This document shows, in pieces, positions 39,791 to 51,703 of a DNA stretch of 64,000 nucleotides. The notes under the pieces are model-generated. The model worked only from the letters and a program-made list of their open reading frames with translations. It made no database searches and was not told where the DNA came from. Made by a program: the position numbers and the translations under genes. Each line of letters starts with the position of its first letter. Within the stretch, counting starts at the first letter, position 1. The stretch is from Lithospermum erythrorhizon (lineage: Eukaryota > Streptophyta > Magnoliopsida > Boraginales > Boraginaceae), in the NCBI GenBank assembly GCA_019722365.1, contig JADFUC010001958.1, positions 1-64,000 on the forward strand, read 5' to 3'.

Positions 39791-42700
39791 CTTTTTGTCT
39801 GATTGTCTGTTATCTAGGCGAAAATTCTTTGTTATCGTCTTATTTAAGCGGGACGAAAGTCTGGCTTTAATTCGCTAACTTGAGTGGGACCCGTTCTTTA
39901 ATTAGCTACGTGAGGTTTTTATTGTAGCAAGTACGTAATTACATCTTCTAATTCTACATAAGCGTTATCTTCATGATTCTGTGAATTAGATGCGTTTATA
40001 GCTTATCGTATTTGATCGGACGATTCGTATAAAATAAGGCGTTTAAGGCGTTCGCGTTTGCTTTTCGTTTCTTTGTCTGCCGTTGCATTGATCGCATTTA
40101 CAAAATGCGAAAGTAAACTGAAAAGCCTGAAAGAGGGCTCAGCGCCGTTATAATGGCGTCGCCAAGTTTTTTAAGCTTAGAGATCTTTGAGCGCAGTCTT
40201 TCCCCAAAAAAACTTCCTCACAAGTTAGTCAAAAGTGCCCTCTTAAAAAGAAAATTCAAAAAAAACTTAGAATACTTACCTTTTTGAGTGGTATCTAAGT
40301 ATTAAATGAAAAATTAAATAAAATTTACATTGTACATCATAATTGATTCAACAAATTCTTTCTAACTAAAAAGCACAATCTAAAATTTTTACATTGTATA
40401 TGACTATCTATGATTCTTATTTTGAACATGAGTTTCTGGATGTGTTCATTCTTCATTGCATCCTGCATTTCTCTAGATGAAGCTGCAAACAGAAAGAAGC
40501 TGCAAACAAAAATGTAGTGCAACACAATTATTTTTCTAGCAACAAGCAAACCAATTAATTATCACATAAACAAAATTGATATAGAACGAAAATGCTAATA
40601 AAAAAACTTATATGTAAGACTCTCAAATACAGAAAACAGTATTTGATAAATTATCTGAAATAAAATAAGAAAAGGAATATATATATATATATACTCTAAG
40701 AAAACAGTAATTTAGTTACTATATAATTTGATTATACTCTATATATAAATCGAACTTAGTGAAATAGTAACTAAATTACCTCGAAGGGCAAAATGGATAA
40801 AGAGATAGATTCTTGAGATGGGATCTGTAAAGCGTCCCCAGTCAATGCGGTTGAAATAGTGTACTCCTCTTCTGCATAAGTACAACGGATGAAGCCATAC
40901 AATTAAATTGAAGTTGAATTTGGATATACAAATTGGAGTTGAATTTGGGTACTTACAGCTCTATTTTGAGACACCAGTCCATTAAGTAGTATGTCCGTTT
41001 TGCACTCCCTCAGGTGTACAGTAGAGGCTGAGATGCAAGGTGACTAGCTTTCGATCAACGGCTCAAACAGCCAAATCTGCGAAAAATAATATCGCCCATG
41101 GTTACTCTCAGCAGGAAGTACTATGTGAAGCTAGAGAGTGGGACCGCTCACAGAGAGAGGGAAAATGTGGGCGCTGTGCGGAAGCAGCTAAGCGACCAAA
41201 GGCATTGATTCATGCTTGAAATGGAGCTTATTTCATGAGGCTTCGAAGAATATTGGTCGATACGTGTGAAGTATGTCGTTTATTACAAATAAAAGAGAAT
41301 GGTTCGGATCATTTGATTACCGGGCTTTGGATAGTGCGTCTGTGCTGAGGGAAGGTTCAGTGCAGCCTCACATCCTATGCAGGTGTTGGTGCGTTGTAGC
41401 TATCACCAAAATTAGTCAAACTTTGTTTTAATTTTTTATTCATGTGAGGGGATTGTTGGATATGTTGAATCTGAGAATTAAAGATACGTTGTCTGCGTAG
41501 GAGATGTGTAGTTGGCAGAAACTGTATAGTTAAATTAAAATGATAACATAATGAATTGTGTTAGCTGGGGCAAATACGAGAATGTTATTTGGGTAATATA
41601 TAAATATATTAATCCAGGAGGCGGGGCAGGTGTCTTGAGAGGTGCTAACTGGATTAAGGAAATAAAATATTCTGACACAAAATCTGAATATTTTATTTTT
41701 TCTTTTTGAGTTTGAAGCACAACGTTAGTTTAATATTTGAATAAATTATAAGTTGAAAATTCATTTGAGCACATTATCAATAGTGGGAGTAATGGGAGGG
41801 TATCGCGCCAAATTAAATCTATAAAAATGTCTTACCATCTGAAGGCAATGAAAAAGAAAATATTATTTTACTATTAAAGTATTTTATTTGGTGATAGTTA
41901 ACTGCTATTACCGGTTATTTATCTGTTCTTAGAGTCTTTTTAAAAGAGGCGATGTTGGTTTCTGTAAATCGTATCACTTGGAAATAATCGCTTTAATATT
42001 CTGCTCTATAGCGGGTAGAATGAAATTTATTTTAAAGAGATTGTGTTCGCATGAAACTTGGTGGATGGATGTTTGTCTACATTGATTTAACTGCTTTCGA
42101 AAATTACTGTTATAATTACGTTTTAATCTCGTCCCTTGGCGCCAATGATTGAGGGGCTACCAGAAACTTAAGATCATAGTTTAAGAGAAACGAAGTGCTC
42201 AACTACTTATAATTCGAGAAGAGCATCCATTTTGATTCTAATGAAGAACTTCAACACTAAAATCTCAAAATTTCACCAAAACACAACGAAACACTACATC
42301 AATTCATCATCAGACCATTAACAATAACACCGATAATAATAATAAGCGAGCTGACTCGAGTAGACCATCCACTTCGATTCTAACAAAGAATTTCGATACT
42401 CTTTTGGTCTGCTTATTATTAAGGTCCTCTTGATTGCTTTGTAAATTTATTGTCGTGACTTATAGGTCATTCAAAATAAATGTACAAATTATAACCTTTG
42501 ATCAATGAAAACCATCATATTTCAACTAAAAAAAGAAGTCCATACTTAATTCTAAACTTTACCTTACTAATTACCTAACTATGTCCACATATAATATTCG
42601 ATCAGATTGTGTATATTAGCCAACGTATTGACATAATTATAAGGAATATATATAGTGCAAGCTGTACCGTCGAACATTAGGGACTGAATTTTGTTTATTT

Positions 42701-42865
42701 AGAGGAGGATATGACAGATCTTGTAATATATGAGATTGATAAGAATGTTATTATTAACGTCTTTCCGTCTTAAGCTGAATAGGCCTGCTGCTTGATTATA
42801 AGGGAGTGATAAGGGTTAAGCAATTGTTAAGGATTTGGTGCAGTAAATCAAGTAAATACACATTT
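39791..42865. other. Intergenic, no gene recognised
   Basis: About 40950-41450 is less AT-rich and ends in GTGAGGGGATTGTTGGATATG, which resembles a polypurine tract/LTR start. It could be the tail of an old LTR element, but no coding domain supports this. Minus-strand ORFs at 40337-40549 and 41535-41720 have no family resemblance. 42190-42420 and 43640-43930 share AC/AAT-rich low-complexity motifs. Confidence 0.4.
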
Positions 42866-42889
42866 TTAAATCAAGCCAATAAGTTTTAT

Positions 42890-43090
42890 GGTGCATATAG
42901 GACAGTCAAAATCACTGAGTAGCATACCTTTGACCCCGTTAAGTACATGCTTCCTAATTGCCTTATCGATTTCAGTAAACTGATGGACACATCGGTTTCC
43001 AATCCTCAGCTTGATACGATTCAGTATACAGAGAACAAGATTTGAGCATGTCTTGTCTTGACATGAAACTGGGTAGAAGCTGCTGGTATT
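42890..43090 (-). pseudogene. Possible isolated exon or gene fragment, unidentified
   Basis: On the minus strand an acceptor-like TTGTTCAG near 43090 is followed by about 190 bp of balanced base composition and a donor-like AAAG/GTATGC near 42925. One frame is open through the segment (CSNLVLCILNRIKLRIG inside). I recognise no family and see no companion exons, so it may be a relic or chance. Confidence 0.2.
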
Positions 43091-44597
43091 CCTGAACAAT
43101 GAATAAGGTTATCAAGGACAAATTAGCAACAATGTTAACATCTTTCACAAATAATTTATCAACTACACTCGCTTATTATTCGTATTTACATCTTACAAAT
43201 TCAATTCTCTAGAATCAAATATAATTACATATCCTGAAACTAACATATAGAATTTCCAAAATCTCACAATAGTTTTATACCGAATCTTGATTAGTGTTAA
43301 GAGTCTAAAGTATGGTTAAATGCAAAAATGGAATTAGTTATAGATAGATGAAGTCAGTATATATTCTATATATATATGGCATCCTTTTGTATTTCTATCT
43401 ATAACGGTCCAATATCAAAATCTCATCAATAGCATTACCAATATACAATTACAATAATCATCAAGACTACCCAATACTAGTCATGTAACCTCATTAATCA
43501 TATTTCTTGCAACATTATTATCTTAAGAGAGGCAGTCTGCTTGTAACATATTTATGTGAACCAATCCATACCATTAACTTGATTATTGTAAGGTTGTCTA
43601 AACATCACCAAGAGACCCTAACATACTTTGTTGTTTGTTGTGTAAACTAAGGCTAACCATTGAGGAACTGTTTCCATTTGTTCCATCAATAATCTCAAAA
43701 TCTCAGCTGCACACAACAAAACACAACCTCAATTCATCTTCTCTTCAAACTATTACTAACAACATCAATAATAAACAAATTAACATACAACCTCAATTAA
43801 TCTTCAAACTATTAATAATAAACAATTTAACAAACACTACGTGAATTCATCTCGAGACAATTAATAACAATCACCGATAATAATAATAATAATGAAGCTA
43901 GCAAACACTACCTAAACATAATAATAAAGCAACTAAAATAAAGTGTATTTAATAAATTTAGGTTTATTAGTTTAAGTTTTAATTTTTTTTAATAATTAAA
44001 ATTAAAGGACATTTTTTTTTTTACATGTGCTTTTTAATTAAGTGCTTAAATGAATATTTGTGAGAATGATTACAGTTGAATTAAAGTAACTATAGGCATT
44101 CTTAAGTGCTCCAAGTTGAATGAAGCGGTTTCTATCCAACAGTTAGGCGAAACAAGGGCTGGCTTAGAACTCGATATAGCATTATAGCCAAATAGGACCC
44201 AAAAGGCCAAAATCCTAACTCTGTACTTAACTGGGCTAATGAAACGGATGTGTAGATAGGATAATATATTGGAAATAGAGGTCCGTCCGAGCGGCTACGG
44301 GTAACAGGTGACAGTACTAATTACCATTGTTTCATCTCCAACATCCTTTTTACTTAGATTTCGACTTGAAATAGTCGAGTCAAATTTTGGAAATAAAATA
44401 TGCAAAAAACTACAAACCAATTTGGTTTTAGATGATTCGAGTGCATGTACTATATAATGAGTTGCCCGAACGTTTTAAATATCTAGAAATATTTGTTATC
44501 AAATCCGAATCGATAATCAATAAAGGGGTCATCGAGTTCCATACCGAACAGGGTGATAGGTCTGGTCTAACCATGAGACCAGTAATAAACACTCATC
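43091..44597. other. Intergenic, upstream of eS26
   Basis: AT-rich with CAA/AAT-rich low complexity near 43640-43930. TGGGCT at 44232-44237 matches the site II core common in ribosomal-protein promoters. No gene. Confidence 0.4.
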
Positions 44598-44606
44598 AAA
44601 CCCTAA
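44598..44606 (+). promoter_or_regulatory. Telo-box upstream of the ribosomal protein gene
   Basis: AAACCCTAA, the interstitial telomere-like motif, is typical of plant ribosomal-protein and translation-factor promoters or leaders. It lies about 65 bp upstream of the ATG. Confidence 0.65.
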
Positions 44607-44670
44607 TCAGCAGCAGCTTTTAAGTTTCAGAGGTTTCTCCCCACCCCTCCAGCTTTGCGACAAGCCGACA

Positions 44671-46610
44671 ATGGTACCCAAAAATCCCTTCCCCCATATT
44701 TTCATTTTATTTTCAATCCCTTTTTATTACTATTATTATTATTATTATTATTTTATATTCATTATATTTTGCAGACTTTCAAGAGAAGAAACGGAGGCAG
44801 AAACAAACATGGTCGTGGACATGTCAAGTTCATTCGTTGTAGTAACTGTGGCAAATGTTGCCCTAAGGTCCTTATAAATCTTGATTATTCTAAATCTGCC
44901 CCCAAAAAGATTTTAATCCTTTTAATTTTTAATTTTGGTTTTTTGGATTTTGAGCTCAAGAGTTTTTGTAGATGTTTTGTATAATATTTTGGTGAATAAT
45001 ATGCTGAATTGTAGTATTAAGGCTTAGTTTGTTTTGGATTGTTTATAGTTTAATATTGATGAATCCATATTTTAATTGATTTTTTGTGTTTCGTTAAGTA
45101 TTGATTTAGTTTGTATGTTTGGTTTATTTGTTAATTGATTCATAAAAATAATCACGAAAAAAAATAAATCAAAAACTAATCCTTAATGTATGTTACTATA
45201 GAGATGCCAACTGTTGAGTAAAATCCGAATTGCGAGCGTTGATTGAGATTACAGAGTTTGTTGAATTTTTGTCATTGAAAATCAACGTGGACAATCTTTT
45301 TGGGATGAAGGGGGTATATTTAACCTTGTTTCTTTTGATGAATGTTTAGCATTTGAATATCATGCGTGTTATTTGGAGCATTGTTTTGAGTGTTGTTATT
45401 TATCTTCCTTTATAATTTAGATGAAATTTAACCTTGATGCTTTTTGTAATATCCGCTATGCTTACCTTAAGTTGTTACCATAATAGTGTATATTAGACAA
45501 GTGAATAGGTTTAATTGAGTCATGTTATGTGCACGCTCTCTGCAGTATCTTGTGTAAATTAACAGGTGTAAGTGGTGAATTCCTTATAATCAATTTTTTA
45601 ATGTTGTTAAGATTATCAGTAAATGAAATTCAACGATATTCATTGAATTTTGTCTACTTTGGTTATGGGTTGGTTTGTTTTAGATTTCTTGTTTTTAGTT
45701 GAGTCCTTTTCATTTTTATTTTGAAATGTCTTCCAGGACAAAGCCATTAAGAGGTTTCTTGTGAGGAACATCATTGAGCAAGCTGCAGTTAGGGATGTCC
45801 AAGAGGCTTGCGCAATGGAATGTGAGTACCACTATATACCGTTACAATATTTGTTCAACAATTTTCTGAAAGGATCTTTGATAGTGCACATGCTTACTAT
45901 TTTTCGCCATATATTTATTTATTTTAGTAATGATAACTATGATTAATTTTGTTTACTGCGGTACTATTTTGATGCAGCATATGTTCTTCCAAAGCTGTAC
46001 GTGAAAATGCAGTATTGTGTTTCATGTGCTATTCACTCGAAAGTGGTCAGGGTTAGGTCGGTCACTGACAGGAGGAACCGTGAGCCACCACAGCGCTTCA
46101 AGCGTCCAAGGGTATGTATCCCATTACGTAATCGTATTCCTTGGAGTGATTTCTGAATGTGCTGATTGTATTGCATGTCATTTATATGTTCTTGGAATTA
46201 TGTCCATTCTGTTAACCCTGGTTGACTTACTGATTTACTTGAGGTCCCTTAGTCATCACTTTCCTAATGTTTTAAGTGTCCCACTTTTTGAACTCATGTG
46301 TTAGAACTCGGAATGTCTTTTCTGCTCTGGTTATTTCAGTTGTTTGCTGGACAACACCCTTCTTCTAGTTGTTTAGGTGAAATTGAATCTGTGTCTCCTA
46401 ATTATTTAAGTTGTTTTCTTGACAACAAATCCTACTTATGTTGTGGTTGTATTCATGAAAGTGAATCTTAAGTCTCCTAAAATTCTCCTTTCCTGGAACA
46501 TTTTTTTGTGGTCTATTAATATCATTGCTTTCTACTACCAGGATGACCAGCCAAAGCCTGGACAAGCTCCTCGTGCTCCGGGTGCTGCTCCTGCTGTTGC
46601 CCGCACTTGA
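44671..46610 (+). CDS. RPS26: Small ribosomal subunit protein eS26
   Basis: eS26 is a zinc-binding cytosolic 40S protein at the mRNA exit site. Five coding exons are seen: 44671-44673 (the ATG alone), 44775-44867, 45737-45821, 45978-46111 and 46542-46610. All have GT/AG borders and the frame is continuous, giving 127 residues against ~130 usual. The start is [19 protein letters not shown]. Zinc ligands include the cysteines of [11 protein letters not shown] and of [10 protein letters not shown]. Other blocks are [20 protein letters not shown] and [14 protein letters not shown], and the C-terminal tail is rich in Pro/Ala/Gly ([15 protein letters not shown]). Intron 1 falls directly after the initiator codon, as I recall for Arabidopsis RPS26 genes, so the first frame that looks open from 44671 is intron. 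No damage seen, so likely functional and constitutively expressed. The telo-box upstream fits. Confidence 0.95.
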
Positions 46611-48683
46611 AGTTTTCCTTAATTTCTTGCTTACTAGTCTCGTAATGCTTTGAATATCTGATTGTCTCTATTTATGTTAGCAACTATTTGAATTTGTTTT
46701 TTGTCTTTGAACAAGTGTGTTGTATTTGATAAAAGGTTGGAAATTTTTGCTATGCATCACTTCATCATCAGGTTACCTGAATAATTCATCTCTTATTTGT
46801 TCATGAAAGCATATACCTAAATCACGGCCAAACCTATTTCCACGCTGAAATGGGACATGGCTCGAGTGCTGCAATGTTTTTGAGTGCATTTGCATGTTCG
46901 ACCTTTTTTTAAAAAACTTAAAAAACAGCGATGATGCAAAATGCTGTCGCGTGGAACTGTTCTCTCGTAGAAATAGTTATCCCCCTAAATCAGGTATTAT
47001 ATGCATGATAGCTATTTAAACAAATTGGATGAAACATGGAATACCATCTGTGATAACACGGAGATTATTGCAATAACTGGTTAGTGCCTAGTAGACACTG
47101 TTGCATACAAATAATTCTCATTTTTCTCCTGGTTTATTATTTTGATTTTTCTTGTACAATCAACCTTGTGGTTGAAAGAGAGAACTAGTAGTTTTCAATT
47201 CACTCTATTATCGATAGAGTATTATAATGTACTTTATCATTGTTGTAATAATTAATTTAGATTCAACTAAAGTTATTGTCACTATGGTTACAAGTTTTGC
47301 GAAGTTTGATTACCAAAGTCAATAATGGCTATTTTGAAAATGAAGAAAATTCAACAGATATGAATTGACACCAAATCAACTAAACCTAACTGCAGATTCT
47401 TTATATAAGCAAAACCGCACTGGTTTTTAGACGTGGCTAAGATTAAGAAGTTATTGATCAAACATTTAGTGGTAGAGGTCAAAATTATGCAACTTAAGCA
47501 CATAAAAGGCTAAACAAAGGGGGACAAAAGAGTAGCTGATCCCATCCATTGACATCTTGTATGGAGTAATTGGGAGCCAATAACCCTTTTCGCAAACTGA
47601 TTGTCAGTAGTGTTGTAACTTCTAAGCGAACAAAACTATACCGAATGTCATTAGGGTTCAATGCTGTTTGAATATAACGATTCAAAAATCCGGTTGGTTT
47701 GAGTTCGAATGCACCTAAAAATTTGAAATTCAGTTCGGTTTGAAAATTTTAGAGGTTCGAGGTTCGATTTGAACGGTTTTAAGTTCGAACAAAAATTCGA
47801 ATTTTCATGATAAAATAAGAAGAAAATTGATTTTTTTTAAAATAAATGTATGTAATACGAACCGAATTGAACATAAAGTTGAAGTTCGAGCTCGGTTCGA
47901 ACTGCATCTAATTTTTCGAATCGGATCAAACCTTCACGTTCTTTTACAGGTCTGTTATTGTGAATGGCCTATTATTGTGAATGGAAAGAATTAAAGTATA
48001 ATTTCTCTGTTTTTTCCCTTTAATTTATATGAACCATGAAGACCGCTTTCTAGCAAACTATATTAACATGCGTCACAAACTAGGCCATCTAAATAAAACG
48101 AAGAAAATATATATTGATTGGCTAATAAATTGGTTCACGTAAGGTAATTTTATTGTAATGATCACAATCTACCCTCTAATGAGGCTCAATTACCTAGACG
48201 TAGTGGTGGAACTAGAGAGAAGTGTGTGACGGCAATTGTCCCTTGATTTAAATAAATAAATGTTACTAGTGAAAAATAAGATTTCAATACATTTTTCAAA
48301 AAATATTTAGTTTCACTCATTTTTTAAATATATTTTCGTCATCCTTACATAAAAAAATTGTTTCGTCAGTGGTAGCTAGTGGTTGCTCTTTAGTAACAAA
48401 TAACAATCAAGTAAAGTTTATTTATTTTAGCATCATAAAGGACGACCAGACTAACTTTTTTGTGGAAAAATGTTTCATGGCATACCACTTTTTTAGACGT
48501 GAAATCCACACCTAAAGATTACTCCTTATATTACTTCATACTTTGATCTTTTCCTACTTCCAGCTAGCTTTGAGCTCTTTGTTTTTTTCCTTTAAGAACA
48601 TCCCATCTCTCCAAGCTAGAAGAGTCAAAGTTAACAATATTTATCAGAAACACATATCAAACCATCACCTATCCTTAACCATA
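46611..48683. other. Intergenic between eS26 and the OVATE gene
   Basis: No gene. About 47680-47900 is a degenerate repeat rich in GGTTCGAATT/TTCGAA-type motifs, similar to 35000-35330 and 55600-56020. The rest is AT-rich. Confidence 0.4.
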
Positions 48684-49271
48684 ATGAAAACTTTAGTTCC
48701 TTCAGGATGCTTCAAATTCAAACTTACCAATCCTTGCAAGAAGATAGTACAATGCTTTAAGTTTAAACTTCGAAAGCCTTTCTTCGTAAGAAGGTTTCAC
48801 TTTCGTCTCCCTAAACGTCTTGAATCAAGAAACAAACCTACAAATAAGAGGAGTGTTGCTAAACTTCTGTGTGCTTTGTTATCATCTTTAAGGCAACCCC
48901 AAAAAGAAACGGATCGAGTTACAGAACTCAAGAGTTTTCCTGAAACCATTGACCCAAAAGCTCCATTTCCCTCTCCTATGACTCCGGCTTATGTCAAAAT
49001 AAATGCAGCCGCGGCTGCAACAAAGGAAGCTTCATATCAAGAAGAGGTTGAAGATGCGTGCCAGAGCTTCGAGACCTATTTGGTGGATATGATTGTGGAA
49101 GATGGGAAAGTGAAAGATTTAATCGATGTAGAGGAGTTGCTCTACTGCTGGAAGAATCTCAAATGTCCTGTTTTCGCCGATTTGGTTTGCAGATTCTATG
49201 GTGAATTATGCAAGGATTTGTTTTCAAATAGCTCTGAAGAGAGTTCTGATAGTTCAAACCCAACTAAATAG
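48684..49271 (+). CDS. OVATE-family protein (OFP17-like transcription repressor)
   Basis: OVATE proteins are plant-specific repressors that bind TALE homeodomain and TRM proteins and affect organ shape. The single exon encodes 195 residues from the ATG at 48684. The frame is open further upstream without another ATG, and this start has an A-rich context. The N-terminus is basic (KFKLTNPCKK, then KPFFVRRFHFRLPKR, residues 19-45 region), as in nuclear proteins. The OVATE-like domain is at about 125-181: CQSFETYLVDMIVEDGK, then DVEELLYCWKNLKCPVF and FYGELCKDLF. It is divergent from the canonical OVATE pattern, closer to the short OFP17 type, and the assignment rests on this pattern. The tail is Ser-rich and acidic. 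Intronless, as usual for the family. Confidence 0.75.
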   Translation: MKTLVPSGCFKFKLTNPCKKIVQCFKFKLRKPFFVRRFHFRLPKRLESRNKPTNKRSVAKLLCALLSSLRQPQKETDRVTELKSFPETIDPKAPFPSPMTPAYVKINAAAAATKEASYQEEVEDACQSFETYLVDMIVEDGKVKDLIDVEELLYCWKNLKCPVFADLVCRFYGELCKDLFSNSSEESSDSSNPTK

Positions 49272-50356
49272 TACTACATTTATAGTTCTCCATGGCAGTT
49301 CCCATTACCAGTCTCCATCTCTCAAGAAATAAGTAATTGATCTTCCAACCGAATTTGAGATCAGGAGCATGTTTGTACCACCATATAATAGCTCATTCTT
49401 TTTTTTTTCTTTCACAAGGATCAATTGAGAACAATTTTCTTTACCTAATAGATATGAATACTATGATACCTCTGTTACATTGGAAGTTTACAGGACAACA
49501 GTAGAGGTATCTATGTTTTTCTCTTCGCCAGTCAACGTTGGTCACCCCCGATCAACCCCGACCAACTCGAATGATAGACCAGTCAATATTTAAGAAAGTT
49601 AGCACCGTTAGCACCATATTGATGTTAGTACTAGATCAAATTCTCAAAAGTAAGGCATCCATTTAGATACTAAATTAGCTCAACATGATTAATTAAATAT
49701 GTAGAAACAATTCAATTTCAACATCAACATGTTACAATGTTATTGAAGAGGCTTTCCTAGAAGACTATTTTCTAAGTTGATCCAAGAGTGGGATGCAAGT
49801 ACTATATACTACTTCTAAATATATAAATATCGGTAGTGTAATGAGCCATTTTAATTTATTCTGTTATATCCAAAAAAAAAATAGAACATAAACTTTTCTA
49901 CTCCATAAGACATGGATATGCAGAAATCAAACATCAATTTTGGAACAAAATTATAAACCCAGAGAGTCCAATCCATGAATGTATTCCGCAAATCGTGATT
50001 CCAATCGAAGGCCTGGTGAATCAGGAACAATATGCAGCTAACGAAAAATTTAAGCAAAGCAAACTGATGAGCTAAATATCACTATTATACATAAGAGAAA
50101 AGTTCTAAATATAGAGGGTATATATTTACAATTCAAAACATAGTGTGTCATACAGAACAAGGATGTTTAATAGAGCAAATTTTATCATCCCAAAAGTACA
50201 ACACTAAAGGGGGCTGCATCCGAAGGAGTAGTATAAGTTGCAGCAAAAGGTAGACAGACAACTCGGGACTCTAGAATCATTAGAAGTAAAATTAATGTTC
50301 CTGAATTTCCTAGTTATCAGTTCAATCCGAAGCTAAGGCCGATTTACTAGCTGGAT
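49272..50356. other. Intergenic and 3' regions of the convergent OVATE and DUF641 genes
   Basis: The two genes face each other across about 1.1 kb. Downstream of the DUF641 stop (below 50357) an untranslated region is expected. The minus-strand ORF 49851-50057 has no known domain. Confidence 0.5.
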
Positions 50357-51703
50357 TTAAGATTTTAATTTCGAGAGATAAACACGAGATTTTAATACAA
50401 CCTCTCCGATTTTGAACCCCGGTGTGACCATGAACTCGACTAGAGATCTTTCTTGTGCTTTCATATCATCCTGAACCTCCTCCACACATTCCATGTAATC
50501 AGTTGAAAACCGACTGCCTCGCTTAACTCTAAATATATCAACTTTAGGCTCGACCACAGATGCAATCCCTTGCAAAATCCAAACCCATTTTGCCATCTTC
50601 ACAAAGGCTCTGTAGAAAGGGGTGTGAGGATGCACTCCATTTCGCACAAGGTTCCTGTGGTCCTCATTGCCAAAAAACGATTCTTCCATTTTGGGGTGAA
50701 CAACCAATAAGTACTTCGTCTTGCAAAATGTAGCAAAACTAGACTGTGGATCTTCAATTAAAGCATTTATTGGGTCATCAAACTTTATTACAGGATGCAT
50801 GTTGTCTGAGTGGGCAGTGAAGCCATAAAACATCCTTCGTGCAATGTAAGCCTCAAACGCATACTTCTTGTGGGATATCTTGTAATACACAACTGAATCT
50901 TCAATTACCTTGGCTGCCTGATCAAGATCCCAACCTGAAACTTTCATCAATGCAATCAATGGCTTCCCGAAATCATGGATAGCCTTTCCTACAAGTTTTG
51001 CAACCTCTTCAAAAGAAGGAAGCTTCACCACTTTGACATTAGCTCTTACTTGCACCCTAAGCTCTTCACGCAATTTCTCATTAAGCAATTCCAAAGTTTG
51101 AAGTTCCCTGCACAATTTCACTGCCTTGTCCTTCTTCATTTTAACTTGGCATTTCAACTTTTCCAAAAGCGCCTCTTGTACTTGAATTTCAGATAGCAAT
51201 AGGGCAGAGCAAGCAGATAAGGAATTTGTATATTTCAACTGCTTCTCCTCATAAGCCGATTGAACCTTACATAAATCCTTCAAATGAGAAATCACAAGCC
51301 CATCGGCAATTCTGAATTTATCAGGATCGTATGGAACATGTGCCTCTTGTACCTGAACATAGGCCAACGTTAAGGCCCTAACATTATCAAACAATTCTAA
51401 AACATCCAAGCGCCCACATTCGATCCCCTTGTTTTCGACCTCAACAGGCTGTGGATGGACCTTATCATCATCCATATCAGCTTCATCCGTGACATCACTA
51501 CTGCTTGTTTCTTCACCACATGATTTCCCGAAATACCCGCTGCTGGAGTACAGATGTTGGCGTGGGTTGTCATTACCATTATCAGATGCAAACACACCAA
51601 TAGACCTAAAGCTACATACTTTGGCAAACTTGGAAACTATATCTGATATATTTGGAGGAGTTTTAGAGGGTTTATCTCCTTGACCTTTTAGCTCCAACCC
51701 CAT
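50357..51703 (-). CDS. DUF641 protein, GIL1 / IRK-interacting-protein-like
   Basis: The family includes Arabidopsis GIL1, needed for light-dependent loss of gravitropism, and IRKI, which binds a receptor-like kinase. The single exon encodes 448 residues. The start MGLELKGQGDKPSKTPPNIS is the first ATG and family-like. 60-90 is a Ser/Asp-rich linker. The DUF641 region is about 92-215 (LELFDNVRALTLAYVQVQEAH at 102-122, then YDPDKFRIADGLVISHL), followed by a predicted coiled coil at about 150-222. The C-terminal half has FGKPLIALMKVSGWDLDQAA (245-264), RRMFYGF (289-295) and the ending FMVTPGFKIGEVVLKSRVYLS (424-444). No transmembrane segment or signal peptide. It appears intact. Function of this copy is inferred from the family. 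Confidence 0.9.
   Translation of the reverse strand: MGLELKGQGDKPSKTPPNISDIVSKFAKVCSFRSIGVFASDNGNDNPRQHLYSSSGYFGKSCGEETSSSDVTDEADMDDDKVHPQPVEVENKGIECGRLDVLELFDNVRALTLAYVQVQEAHVPYDPDKFRIADGLVISHLKDLCKVQSAYEEKQLKYTNSLSACSALLLSEIQVQEALLEKLKCQVKMKKDKAVKLCRELQTLELLNEKLREELRVQVRANVKVVKLPSFEEVAKLVGKAIHDFGKPLIALMKVSGWDLDQAAKVIEDSVVYYKISHKKYAFEAYIARRMFYGFTAHSDNMHPVIKFDDPINALIEDPQSSFATFCKTKYLLVVHPKMEESFFGNEDHRNLVRNGVHPHTPFYRAFVKMAKWVWILQGIASVVEPKVDIFRVKRGSRFSTDYMECVEEVQDDMKAQERSLVEFMVTPGFKIGEVVLKSRVYLSKLKS

Noticed and set aside
42866..43099. Aspartic-protease-like motif (SSFYPVSCQDKTC)
   Set aside because: Resembles the family's cysteine pattern by short chance similarity only; no catalytic DTG or surrounding domain. 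Kept only as an unidentified exon-like segment.
44655..44984. 109-codon plus-strand ORF spanning the eS26 first intron
   Set aside because: It reads through intron 1 and past the donor of exon 2; only the eS26 exon inside it is real.
50975..51683. Plus-strand ORFs of 73 and 84 codons, and the minus-strand 76-codon frame
   Set aside because: They are shadows of the DUF641 gene.
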